Source: Antedon bifida
Lineage: Eukaryota > Echinodermata > Crinoidea > Comatulida > Antedonidae
Length of the DNA stretch: 64,000 bases
NCBI GenBank assembly: GCA_963402885.1
Contig: OY727103.1
Coordinates: 9,636,085-9,700,084, forward strand
Reading direction: 5' to 3'
The notes beneath the pieces were generated by a model. The model was not told the DNA's origin, did no database searches, and worked only from the letters and a program-made list of their open reading frames with translations. Position numbers and translations under genes: made by a program. Shown here one piece after another: positions 48,901 through 55,450 of the stretch. Each line of letters opens with the position of its first letter. Position 1 is the stretch's first letter.

Positions 48901-51900
48901 ACTTCATTACGAAATGCAATGTGCATATACTGGCTGGTATAATCAAGTTTTCCAGAAACTCTAGTATTCTTGTGCATTTTTTAAATGCTAAAAAAATCTT
49001 GGATCTTTTGGACCTCAAGAAAAGTCAGGGTTTGGTAAAGATTCCAGTTTTCATAACGTCCAGTATTGGAAGACATACAGTATGTCAACAATACTGTATA
49101 TTGCTTTAAGGTTAGTGATTTTAACATTGTGGTGACAGACAGACTTGGTAAAAAAAAATTGTTTTTCTCCTAATCTCCTTGCAAAAAATTGTACTATAAA
49201 ATCTAATATCTAATAATATCTAACTTTTTTTAGTAAAATATATTCCCATTCATTAGTAAAAAAAATATCCCTGATCAAATAATTCTTGCTTTAAAGAAGT
49301 ACATATAGTAAATGTATAAAGGTGTAATGTCCCCAAAAACATGAAACATAAAGATTAAATAAAGTCAGCCTTTTTTTTTATCCTATTATGCGACATTAAA
49401 ATGGCAGGGGAAAAATATAATACTTTACATTTTTTTAAATATATTTTTTCTTTATTTTTTAAGGCTGCTAAGTATGTTAAGGATTTACAGCGTAGTGGGA
49501 TCAAGATTACCATGGTAACAGGAGATGACCTCCAGACAGCAGGCGCTGTAGCTGCAGAGTCAGGAATCATCCGCAGTCATAAAGATCTCTGTCTGGATTC
49601 TCAAGTATTTAATCATAAAATCCGTGGAATTGAAATGGTAAATTTTAATTCTTGAATGTAGTGTGAATGTGATTTTGTTAAAGGTGTGGGAGATAGACTT
49701 CAGGTAATTACTCTTAAATGTAGTGTGAATGTGACTTTGGTAAAGGTATGGGAGATAGACTCGAGGTAAATACTCTGAATGTAGTGTGAATGTGACTCTG
49801 TTAAAGGTATGGGAGATAGACTCGAGGTAATTACTCTTGAATGTAGTGTGAATGTGACTTTGTTAAAGGTGTGGGAGATAGACTCGAGGTAAATACTCTT
49901 GAATGTAGTGTGAATGTGACTCTGTTAAAGGTGTGGGAGATAGACTCGAGGTAAATACTTTTGTGGAGCACTGTGGTGCAGTGGTTAGAGCATTGGACGT
50001 GCAATCAAGAGGTTGTCGGTTCAAGCCCTGGCTCGGTCACTGCAGTGTTGAGTCCTTGAGCAAGATTCTTTATCCACATTGTTCCTCCCCACCCAGGTGA
50101 TAGAAATGGGTACCGGTATGTAAAAAATACTGGGAAGGTAAATCAGACTCGTTTGTGCGGGAGGAGTGGCGTACCCCCCACAAACATACACACTTAGTGG
50201 AGTCTGGCCCAAACGCTAAAGAAATGGAGATGGGCACCACGGCCGTTAGCATTAGCTTAGGTTTCGACTTTACCTTAAATACTCTTAATGTAGTGCGAGT
50301 GTGATTTTGTTGGATGTGTGGCATCATGGGTGTCTAGATAACTCAGATATATCCAAGTTTTTTAGATCTAATCTGAGTTTTCTAGAGATTTCAGGATCTA
50401 TAGTCTTCTATAGTGTCATTCTGCTCTTAGAAAACTCTTCCTAAATGTGTGCCCTATTTATTTAAAGTTTCTCATGTTTTATTTTCAGACTTCACCATCT
50501 GCTTCATCTATCATGTATGGGGATGAATCTCAAATGGTAAGCAATTGCTTTAAAGGCCAGGTGCGGGCAAAAAATTTCTATTGATCATACATTCCAATAA
50601 TTATCGATCTATAGTTTCCCCTATGTTTCATAATTTTTGGGATTTTATTTGTGTTACACGAGCTTGTTGAAAATAAGCACTTTCTTATCAGTGGGGGGAT
50701 AGTTCAAATTACACAGTAAAATCTCTTCTTTTGTACACAAATTTTGTAAATAGAGAGGCATTTTAAAAAGCTATGAAAAATAAACGGTGTGGTAAAAAAT
50801 GTTATCAGATGACTAAATATAAGTAATATAACTTGAATTTTACATTTCTGATATTTTTATTCAACTTCAGATTTTTATTTTCATGCTGTAGCAAAAATTA
50901 TCCACCGTATATCCACCATCTTTTTTCACCTTCTAGGGAGTCACCAGACATGTTATTACATTAGGTTAAACTACCTAACTACTGAAAAAAAAGTCTTCCT
51001 GGCTTTTACGGCAGAATTTTGCCAAAATTTGTATTTGACCATATTAAGGGAAATTCATGTTTTTTTGTCTTGATTTCTTTTACAAATATATGATTTATGT
51101 ACAATTAACCAGATATTATATTTAAAATTCATGCCTGTCCCTGAGCTTTAAAATAGATTATAAAAGGTTTCATTTCTTATACCCTTTTCACACCTGCAAA
51201 ATTCAACTTGTAACAAGTTGTAACCAGGTTTACATAGTGCGAAAAAACACTGATAAGATGCCTGTTTTTTGTTCTAAGATGTCCCAAGTTGTTGCCCTGC
51301 GTGCATGTGTATTGCTCTGGTATTATAACTGACCAATCATAATCAAATAGCGTGCAACTATGCTTTTCTCCTGAGATTTTTCACTATTCACGCGTATGCA
51401 TGTATGAAAACGTGTAATAAATCAGGAGAGCAAACCTGGTTACAAAATTTATGCAGATTTGAAAAGGATATTAGATGATAGATTTGAAAAATAAATTGTG
51501 ATTGTTATTATTAATTATTATTTAGATTAAAGATGATGAATTTCACAAGACATGGCCATCTCTAGGTGTACTAGGTGGGGCCCATCCAGATGACAAACAA
51601 TTACTTGCTAAAGGCATATCTGCAGCTCCAAAGAATCTTCAACCGCAACTGGTTGCAGTAACTGGACGCTACATAGGGGACGAGGATACCCTAGCAGAAG
51701 CTGATTTAGGCATTGCTCTTGTAAGCCCTCCTCATTTCTTTTTCTATGAAATAAAAATTCATGTCTCCAGACATTTTCATCGGATTTACGTGATTTTAAG
51801 CAATTTTGTATGTCATGAGAGTTATATAGTAAATGTTATACTCTTTGACATTTTTTTGTTTAGGGAAATATTGGTTCTGTAGAAGCTAAAACGGCTGCTG

Positions 51901-54900
51901 ACGTCATATTAAAAGATGACAGTATTTATAGTATTCGACAGGCCATCATGTGGGGACGCAATATCTGGGATGGTGTTGTCAAGTTCGTCCAATCCCTGTT
52001 AGTCAGGGGTATGATAACATCACTTGTTGCCTTTATCGGAGCTTGTACTTTTTCAGTAAGTAGATTTTGTATTCTTTGGATTATAGACTTGTTGAGATAT
52101 TTTAGTGTTTTTACTTTTGCAACCATTGTCGCACTGTGAGGGTTATATTTAAATAGTTTATTTCCGATTTCCTGAGACAATAGTGTGATGATCAAAGATT
52201 GATAAAAACCATCTAATTAGTTGAAATGGTCTCACCCACTTGAAATGGTCTCACCCACTCTTCATGATGATATACATACTGTTCAATCAATTAACTGTAC
52301 TGTTAATTAGTACTGTACTGTTTAATTAATACTGTACTGTTTAATTAATACTGTACTGTTTAATTAATACTGTACTGTTTAATTAATACTGTACTGTTTA
52401 ATTAATAAAGTTCATACACCATTGCTTCATTCACCATATAAATTCTTCTGTTGGTATGCAATTCTAATGTGAATTCTGTATTTATAAATTGTCATAACTG
52501 CGATCTACTTCAGGTTCCCTTAAAACTTGTTATACCTCCAGAAAAATGGTTGCGAAACCCCTTGTGTAACCACTCATAGCCACTCGACCCAATTTTGTTG
52601 TAGTTGTAACTATGTATTACAAACTAAATATTTTTAATTATATGTTTTAGGTGGTTAATATATCTTTTATGCTTTTAGCTTTATGCTTTACTGTATAATA
52701 AATTAGAAATTTTAAATATTTTTTTTAATTTGTTTTTGTAGAATAGCCCAATCAGAGCCATCCAAGTATTGTGGTCATATCTATTAGTTAATGTATCCAT
52801 CATCTTATTGGCTGATAAACCAACACGTCACATCTTGAAATACAAAGCTGCTGGTTCAGATAATCACATAGTTTCACCTTTGTTTGTTGTTACAACTATT
52901 TCTCATTTTATCTACCAATTAGCTGTCATTCTTGTCTTCATATATAAAGGTAAGACTCCCATTATACTTTCTATTTCTTTTTACATGAATTAGCCTTCAC
53001 GGTACTCAAACCTGTTCACAACTTGTATTTTTATCATTTATCAATTTTTCTTGAAGTTAGGTTCTTTATTCTTTTCAGTTTATTAGTTTACCATAAATTA
53101 GATTTTATTTGTATGCTTATAACACTTAACAATTTCAATAAAATAAACTGTGCTGTTGCACAACAAAGACCACTATGTACACTTGAAAAACTGTTGTCAC
53201 TGTGATTGTGAAGAGGTGTTGCACACATTTGTTAATAATTAATTCAATTAAGATTATTACAATTATTTATGGTTTGATTTTGTACATGTATCTCTATTTA
53301 CAGTACATCATTGCATGCAATTATAATTGTTTTTCTTCAAAAGTATATAAAAGCATAAATTTAATACAAATAGATTTACAACAATTGAATAGTATTGTTT
53401 GTATTTCATTGACAGGTAGACCAGCTGAGTGGTTTAGGTACAAACAAATATGTGTATGTACAACATAACACTACAGTTAGACTGATCGCTAGGTGGTTAA
53501 TTATTGAAGAATAGTATTATGTTTTTAATGTTCTAATTATAATAATCTATTTCTAGGTGCCGACTTCTTTGACATTGATGATGGCCAAGAACGAAGTCCA
53601 TCTACATTTCCTTCTCAACACATGACTATGGTTTTCAATGTCTTTATCTTGATGCAAATTTTTAATCAATTGAATGAACGCAAAGTTCACAGTCAGCAGC
53701 AGGTGTATGATGGTCTTTTGCAGACGAGATCGCTGGTATACGTAGGCGAGGTGAGAACTTTTTTTTTATAATAACTCATTGAGCATAGTGACCAAGCGGT
53801 TAAGGCAGACCATGCTTAAATTTTGATGCTCTTTTAGACCTTAGTTCTAGTTGTAGAACAAGTCTTTTTGGGTAATGACTTAAAATTGGAGGTCCAATAT
53901 ACATATATGGTTCATTTTAATGAACCCAATGCACGAAGAGTTACCCATGTACTTCTATTTTAGCCCCTATCATTCATGGTACTTGCCAGTGGTGGTCCAA
54001 TTCCAACTTCAATGAGTCCCATTTCCTACGTTAAGATAAATTTGAAAAAAATTTAATGTAAAAATAAATACTATATGGTCTTAAAACTGTGAAAAATAAA
54101 TTCATTCTAATAACATAAGCGGCCCGCTATAAATCCCAACATTGATTGATATTTTATTATTGCTTTTTTCTCTGATTCACCCACTTTCGATCGATTGGCA
54201 AAACAAAAAATCGAATTGGAAATACCGAAAAACAAGACAATTAATGCAGCAACTAGATAAAATTAAATTTGCTGATTGGAACTAAATGCTAGATGCTAAA
54301 GATGGAGTGGAAAAGCAATTTAATTTTTTTTCTTTTTAGTGACATTTTCAAATAATTTGTCTGTAAGTTATGCTAGTACTAAGCTGTCACAGATGATTAG
54401 CATGCATTATTTTACTTTGAAAACAATTTCAGGATGCATATAACTCTATTCTTTCCTACTGCCATTAAAATGTTATATATTTGTTGGTCGTCATTAAGTT
54501 TGATATCTTGCTGTATGGTTTTAAAAATGTAAATGTAATCATTGCTGATATCACAATCAACACTGAATCTCTTCTCCTATTATTGTTTGTATTTCAACTG
54601 AGCTTAGCTGTAGCTTGGTGGTTAACATGCTTGCCTCCAATCCAATCCTGACCTACAGTAGTTACAGGATTGTAGTTGTCCCAGGTCTTTCAAATCCACT
54701 CCCTAAGCCTCAAATAAAGCCCCAACATAAGCCATGGCCCAAAGTGCACCACAAGTAATTTGACCAATCATCATGACATGATGGATTAAGTAACCATACA
54801 CACAGATTATTGCATTGGCTGCCTCATAAATATCTAAATTTACATAAAATAATATATAATTGCAATAAAACAAATGTAGTTGCTGCAACAATAACTGCAG

Positions 54901-55136
54901 TAGAATAATTTTGACTTGATTTGTTAGTTAATTTTAGCATTTTTACCAATAATGTTGACTTTTCTTTTCAGATTTGTTGTCAGTTGTTAATTATCCAATT
55001 CAGTAACTATGGTTTTGGTTGTGAAGCACTTGACTTAGACCAGTGGTTGTGGTGCTTTGCGCTTGGTATTGGTACCGTTTTGTGGCACCAAATTGTTCTT
55101 CTCTCCTACAAACTCATCATCCTGATGAAATCATGA
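33819..55136 (+). CDS. PMCA-like P-type ATPase lacking catalytic residues
   Basis: Seventeen exons with GT/AG junctions and consistent phases give 1,079 residues that follow plasma-membrane Ca2+-ATPase (ATP2B) end to end: N-terminal helix region, M1-M2, A domain, M3-M4, P/N domains, M5-M10. Family-specific words persist (VYPFNTSRKMMCSVI, LRTICLAYRDM, IMWGRNIWDGVVKFVQ, GADFFDIDDGQ, DQWLW). Active residues are replaced: phospho-Asp of DKTGT is Asn (MNKTGVVTENYM); TGES is TGRD; TGDGTND is TGRYIGDED; M4 PEG is PSS; M6 Asn and Asp are Tyr and Asn. The nucleotide-site KGAAE and MVTGD are kept. The protein stops right after M10, without the calmodulin-binding tail. It should not pump Ca2+; a scaffold or dominant partner of a true pump is an inference. 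The fully open frame argues against a pseudogene. Exons are listed separately. Confidence 0.92.
36939..37578. repeat. Inverted repeat pair, ~38-base arms
   Basis: Left arm 36,939-36,977 (GCATTTGTGGCATCTGCAAG, then GACATAAGTCG) and right arm 37,541-37,578 (CGACTTATGTCTGATTTCGC, then GTGCCACATTTA) are reverse complements with a few mismatches. GACGTCATCA at 36,875 and GATGACGTCATC at about 37,680 extend the symmetry outward. No coding frame between. Probably a non-autonomous DNA element or the two arms of one family inserted head-to-head. Confidence 0.7.
38104..38397 (+). pseudogene. RPLP1-ps: Processed pseudogene of ribosomal protein P1 (RPLP1)
   Basis: An intronless copy of the acidic ribosomal stalk protein P1 in three frames. 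First frame: SQLACVYSALILHDDDVAIT and AEKINTLK (P1 start MASVSELACIYSALILHDD). Then, one frame over, AANVSVEPY, then WAKAHEGASVRDLI (P1: WPxLFAKALxGxxVxDLI), the alanine-rich hinge, and EETKEEAKKEEESDDG (P1 acidic tail EEKKEEAKKEEESDDDMGFG). The start ATG is AGG, there are at least two frameshifts and the conserved DDMGFGLFD end is lost. Ribosomal protein mRNAs are frequent sources of processed copies made by LINE machinery. No poly(A) tract remains, so the copy is not recent. Confidence 0.85.
39181..39326. mobile_element. Short MITE with GGCTG..TGCAGCC ends
   Basis: 146 bases. Left end GGCTGTGTTTATGCAGCCAA; right end, reverse-complemented, GCTGCATTTCCGCAGCCATA. No coding capacity; in intron 1. 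Confidence 0.6.
39514..39720 (+). CDS. Pseudo-PMCA exon 2 (M1)
   Basis: Acceptor CTTCTTATAG, donor GTGAGT, phase 1 to 1. Encodes LKRQELYGNNSLYEVEEAG (PMCA: R..FGxNxIPPKKPK) and the first membrane segment LRLVLIMVLAVVSFGLSF. Confidence 0.92.
39721..40606 (+). other. Intron 2 of the pseudo-PMCA gene
   Basis: Holds a small hairpin repeat at 40,165-40,220 and otherwise AT-rich sequence. Confidence 0.6.
40165..40220. repeat. Perfect-looking short hairpin
   Basis: TAATTATATTTTTCTCTCAG then GACT pairs with AGTCCGTGAGAAAAATATGA then TTA across a ~10-base loop. Arms of about 23 bases, two mismatches. Confidence 0.75.
40607..40858 (+). CDS. Pseudo-PMCA exon 3 (M2 and A-domain start)
   Basis: Encodes LEERKRAGWVGAICLCLLAI FIFMFQVV-type M2, split from the A-domain start (VYTIRGSAGAYQPRDEIVVG, then DIIYVKC), matching PMCA V-x-R-x-G-x-x-x-Q-x-P-x-x-E-I-V-V-G-D-I. 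Phase 1 at both ends. Confidence 0.92.
40859..41612 (+). other. Intron 3 of the pseudo-PMCA gene
   Basis: Around 41,085-41,140 a GC-richer patch (GCACCGGCGGGCTAGG, then GCCCCGGAAGCTCTGG) looks like a dispersed-repeat fragment. 41,270-41,390 contains an imperfect palindrome around GGGGGACAGAAGCTGTCTGT, a repeat hairpin. Confidence 0.5.
41613..41738 (+). CDS. Pseudo-PMCA exon 4 (A-domain loop)
   Basis: Encodes GSTVPADGLIIYSSNVKVNE and YRVTGRDSVVDKSADGDAIL. In PMCA the matching loop is DESSLTGESD; here the dephosphorylation Glu is Arg (codon CGT at 41,687-41,689). VPADG is kept. Confidence 0.92.
42838..42978. mobile_element. MITE, TTTCCACTAGGC-type ends
   Basis: Left end TAAAGCCGATTTTCCACTAG, right end (reverse-complemented) TAAAGCCAACCTTCCACTAG. 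141 bases. A second, solitary end (TAAAGCCTATTTTTCACTAT) sits at about 43,852. Confidence 0.75.
43081..43563. mobile_element. Element with TCTAATAGTAACCCAC subrepeats
   Basis: Ends ACCGTAAATCTTCTAATAGT and, reverse-complemented, ACCATAAATCTTCTAATTAT form a terminal inverted repeat. Both arms are filled with the ~15-base word TCTAATAGTAACCCAC in direct orientation. No coding frame. Confidence 0.65.
43628..43780 (+). CDS. Pseudo-PMCA exon 5 (A-domain end)
   Basis: Encodes GSKIIDGHARMVVLQVGVHT then KLGK, matching PMCA [20 protein letters not shown], then a family-variable linker. Phase 1 to 1; donor GTAAGA. Confidence 0.92.
43781..45500 (+). other. Intron 5 of the pseudo-PMCA gene
   Basis: Holds the MITE at 44,891-45,035 and a solitary MITE end at 43,852. 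Otherwise AT-rich. Confidence 0.6.
44891..45035. mobile_element. MITE, AGCTTGGTTCCCAC family, copy 1
   Basis: Left end AGCTTGGTTCCCACTATACA, right end (reverse-complemented) AGCTTGGCTCCCAACA. Same family as 55,928-56,070, sharing the interior GAGAGTTTG..AGATCCATC and GTGATTGGTCA. Confidence 0.8.
45501..45683 (+). CDS. Pseudo-PMCA exon 6 (A-M3 linker)
   Basis: Encodes a Ser/Pro-rich loop (EVATQSSPPVYSPLGSQRLR), a basic KNKKDKK-like stretch (NKKDKKSVLTQDLEIISKYV) and the start of M3. In PMCA this loop binds phospholipid and carries the A-splice site; here it is similar in place but not in sequence. Confidence 0.88.
45966..46165. mobile_element. MITE fragment related to 51,183-51,467
   Basis: Shares GCCTGTTTTTTGTTC.GAGATGTCCCAAGTTGTT-type words, CAACTATGCTTT(T)CTC.GAGATTT and ATTTATGCAGAT with the complete copy in intron 12. 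Left end missing. Confidence 0.7.
46209..46411 (+). CDS. Pseudo-PMCA exon 7 (M3-M4)
   Basis: Encodes M3 (AIALCTIIGLVLIINYCY) and M4 (DLIIVTVTVFTITYPSSLPS). PMCA M4 carries VAVPEGLPLA with the Ca2+-liganding Glu; here it is ITYPSSLPS, so the ligand is lost (codons 46,361-46,369). Ends in phase 0. Confidence 0.92.
46412..47069 (+). other. Intron 7 of the pseudo-PMCA gene
   Basis: Contains a dispersed repeat around 46,439-46,555 (CCGTATTTATTCAAATAAAC, then two weaker AATAAACGCCCC copies and an inverted GGGACGTTTATT) and a complete GTTGATATAA-type MITE at 46,870-47,024. Confidence 0.7.
46870..47024. mobile_element. MITE with GTTGATATAA arms, copy 3
   Basis: Hairpin arms 46,899-46,927 and 46,998-47,024 (GTTGATATAAGTTTGCGGTA / TACCGCAAACTTATATCAAC). 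The loop has its own small palindrome GTTGAGTTTCTCAAC and GATCAATATGCTTTGATC. The homology with copy 1 extends left to TTTGAAGGGTTGCATGGCG. Confidence 0.88.
47070..47348 (+). CDS. Pseudo-PMCA exon 8 (phosphorylation site)
   Basis: 93 codons, phase 0 to 0. Encodes CNNEAYGIMGNITTLLMNKT then GVVTENYMRV; PMCA has DACETMGNATAICSDKTGT LTxNxMTV. The phosphorylated Asp is Asn (codon AAC at 47,148-47,150) and the T-L-T after it is V-V-T. The surrounding fold-defining residues are kept. Confidence 0.93.
47349..48002 (+). other. Intron 8 of the pseudo-PMCA gene
   Basis: AT-rich, no element recognised with confidence. Confidence 0.5.
48003..48247 (+). CDS. Pseudo-PMCA exon 9 (N domain)
   Basis: Encodes GDRIDCALLELVEILGGHYR (PMCA: GNKTECALLGFVxDL), VMRVYPFNTSRKMMCSVI and VYCKGAAERVLKR. 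KGAAE corresponds to the KGASE nucleotide-pocket motif with its Lys kept. Ends in phase 2. Confidence 0.93.
48598..48838 (+). CDS. Pseudo-PMCA exon 10 (N to P domain)
   Basis: Encodes ITEMSKSKLRTICLAYRDM (PMCA: IExMACDGLRTICIAYRD) and LTCIALLGISDRVRPK. The PMCA hinge word DPVRPEV is DRVRPK: the Pro is Arg, and several residues after it are missing. Confidence 0.92.
49464..49637 (+). CDS. Pseudo-PMCA exon 11 (P domain)
   Basis: 58 codons, phase 0 to 0. Encodes LQRSGIKITMVTGDDLQTAG and AVAAESGII, matching PMCA [20 protein letters not shown]. The TGD of the P domain is kept here. Confidence 0.93.
49653..49962. repeat. ~63-bp minisatellite, about five units
   Basis: Unit words GAATGTAGTGTGAATGTGAC, GTTAAAGGTGTGGGAGATAG and ACTCGAGGTAAATACTCTT repeat head to tail. 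Part of a sixth unit lies beyond the SINE at 50,276-50,315. Confidence 0.92.
49963..50275 (+). mobile_element. tRNA-derived SINE
   Basis: 313 bases. A perfect RNA polymerase III A box TGGTGCAGTGG (49,974-49,984) and B box GGTTCAAGCCC (50,018-50,028) lie 34 bases apart at the left end, in a tRNA-like head. Flanking 11-base duplications TAAATACTTTT (49,952-49,962) and TAAATACTCTT (50,276-50,286) differ at one base. The host sequence is a minisatellite unit, so the insertion point is unambiguous. The body carries no protein. Likely moved by a LINE partner. Confidence 0.9.
50489..50536 (+). CDS. Pseudo-PMCA exon 12 (16 codons)
   Basis: Small phase-0 exon TSPSASSIMYGDESQM between acceptor ATTTTCAG and donor GTAAGC. 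No strong PMCA counterpart; it sits in the loop where PMCA has RIRNEKGEIEQE. Serine-rich, a candidate for regulated or cassette splicing since its removal keeps frame. Confidence 0.7.
50537..51525 (+). other. Intron 12 of the pseudo-PMCA gene
   Basis: AT-rich, with a complete MITE at 51,183-51,467. Confidence 0.6.
51183..51467. mobile_element. MITE with CCTTTTCA..CTGCA ends
   Basis: 285 bases. Left end CCTTTTCACACCTGCAAAAT, right end (reverse-complemented) CCTTTTCAAATCTGCATAAA. Interior carries TGTTTTTTGTTCTAAGATGT, shared with 45,966-46,165. Confidence 0.8.
51526..51720 (+). CDS. Pseudo-PMCA exon 13 (P-domain hinge)
   Basis: 65 codons, phase 0 to 0. Encodes WPSLGVLGGAHPDDKQLLAK (PMCA: [20 protein letters not shown]) and LVAVTGRYIGDEDTLAEADL (PMCA: [20 protein letters not shown]). 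The Mg2+-binding Asp/Asn/Asp set of the hinge is gone. Confidence 0.93.
51864..52055 (+). CDS. Pseudo-PMCA exon 14 (P end and M5)
   Basis: Encodes AKTAADVILKDDSIYSIRQA, IMWGRNIWDGVVKFVQSLLV and M5 RGMITSLVAFIGACTFS (PMCA: VIVAFTGACITQ). 64 codons, phase 0. Confidence 0.93.
52056..52741 (+). other. Intron 14 of the pseudo-PMCA gene
   Basis: Carries a ~20-base minisatellite at 52,276-52,410; the remainder is AT-rich. Confidence 0.65.
52276..52410. repeat. 20-bp minisatellite (ACTGTACTGTTTAATTAAT)
   Basis: About six near-identical head-to-tail units of ACTGTACTGTTTAATTAAT. AT-rich with the self-complementary TTAATTAA in each unit. Confidence 0.92.
52742..52949 (+). CDS. Pseudo-PMCA exon 15 (M6-M7)
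   Basis: Encodes SPIRAIQVLWSYLLVNVSII then LLADKPTRHILKYKAAG (PMCA: [20 protein letters not shown] then LALATEPPTEALLRRKPYG). PMCA's Ca2+-site Asn and Asp of M6 are Tyr (52,778-52,780) and Asn (52,790-52,792). M7 is FVVTTISHFIYQLAVILVFI. Phase 0 to 1. Confidence 0.93.
53557..53750 (+). CDS. Pseudo-PMCA exon 16 (M8)
   Basis: Encodes GADFFDIDDGQ, then PSTFPSQHMTMVFNVFILMQ and IFNQLNERKVHSQQQVYDGL (PMCA: GEKFFDIDSGR.. [36 protein letters not shown]). Very close match over the M7-M8 loop and M8. Confidence 0.94.
53783..54010 (+). mobile_element. SINE-like repeat, tRNA-Leu/Ser-type head
   Basis: AGTGACCAAGCGGTTAAGGC matches the D-arm and A box of tRNA-Leu/Ser; a degraded B box (AGTTCTAGTTG) follows about 50 bases later. 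Old copy; boundaries uncertain. Confidence 0.4.
54600..54830 (+). mobile_element. Possible second SINE, degraded
   Basis: TAGCTTGGTGGTTAACATGC resembles an A-box region of a tRNA-derived SINE. No good B box. Confidence 0.25.
54972..55136 (+). CDS. Pseudo-PMCA exon 17 (M9-M10, C-terminus)
   Basis: Encodes CCQLLIIQFSNYGFGCEALD then LDQWLWCFALGIGTVLWHQI (PMCA: QIIIVQFGGKPFSCxxL then xQWLWSIFLGxGxLLWGQLI). Ends KLIILMKS and TGA, immediately after M10. True PMCAs continue for 70-150 residues with the calmodulin-binding autoinhibitory tail. Confidence 0.94.
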   Translation: MCCQLLIIQFSNYGFGCEALDLDQWLWCFALGIGTVLWHQIVLLSYKLIILMKS

Positions 55137-55450
55137 ATAAGATGAACCAGTTCAAGCTACGCATGATAAGATAATATACTGTATTTATCATGTGGATAAT
55201 CTTTACATACATTTGTTGCTGCTGTATTATTAGGTTTAATCCATTCATATTTAAAATCAGAAAATTATTACATTACTTACAGATCAGATTGTTATTGCAT
55301 TTGGATTAGTATGTTTACAAGCTATTGCATACACAGTATGTTCATCTTTTATCATTGGTGGTTGACCTCAGTGCCTGCTCCTCATCACTTGCCTTATTTG
55401 GAATTAACCTGCTTCGATTGCTCAATAAATTTTAATGTTGTAACCTTATA
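55137..55450 (+). terminator. 3' untranslated region with AATAAA
   Basis: First good polyadenylation hexamer AATAAA at 55,424-55,429 (CTCAATAAATTTTAATG), about 290 bases after the stop, followed by a T/G-rich stretch. The exact end is a guess. Confidence 0.5.

Larger units (their letters stand above)
49638..50488 (+). other. Intron 11 with minisatellite and SINE
   Basis: Five units of a ~63-base minisatellite run from just after the donor to 49,962, are interrupted by a SINE (49,963-50,275), and resume for part of a unit to about 50,310. Confidence 0.85.
53751..54971 (+). other. Intron 16 with SINE-like segments
   Basis: Two tRNA-like segments are seen (53,783-54,010 and about 54,600-54,830, listed separately). 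The rest is AT-rich. Confidence 0.5.

Noticed and set aside
49963-50040. Functional tRNA gene
   Set aside because: A and B boxes are perfect, but the sequence does not close an acceptor stem and continues into a SINE body with target duplications.
33819-55136. The pseudo-PMCA gene as an ordinary decaying pseudogene
   Set aside because: All 17 exons keep frame, phase and splice sites over 21 kb; decay would not spare these while changing exactly the catalytic residues.
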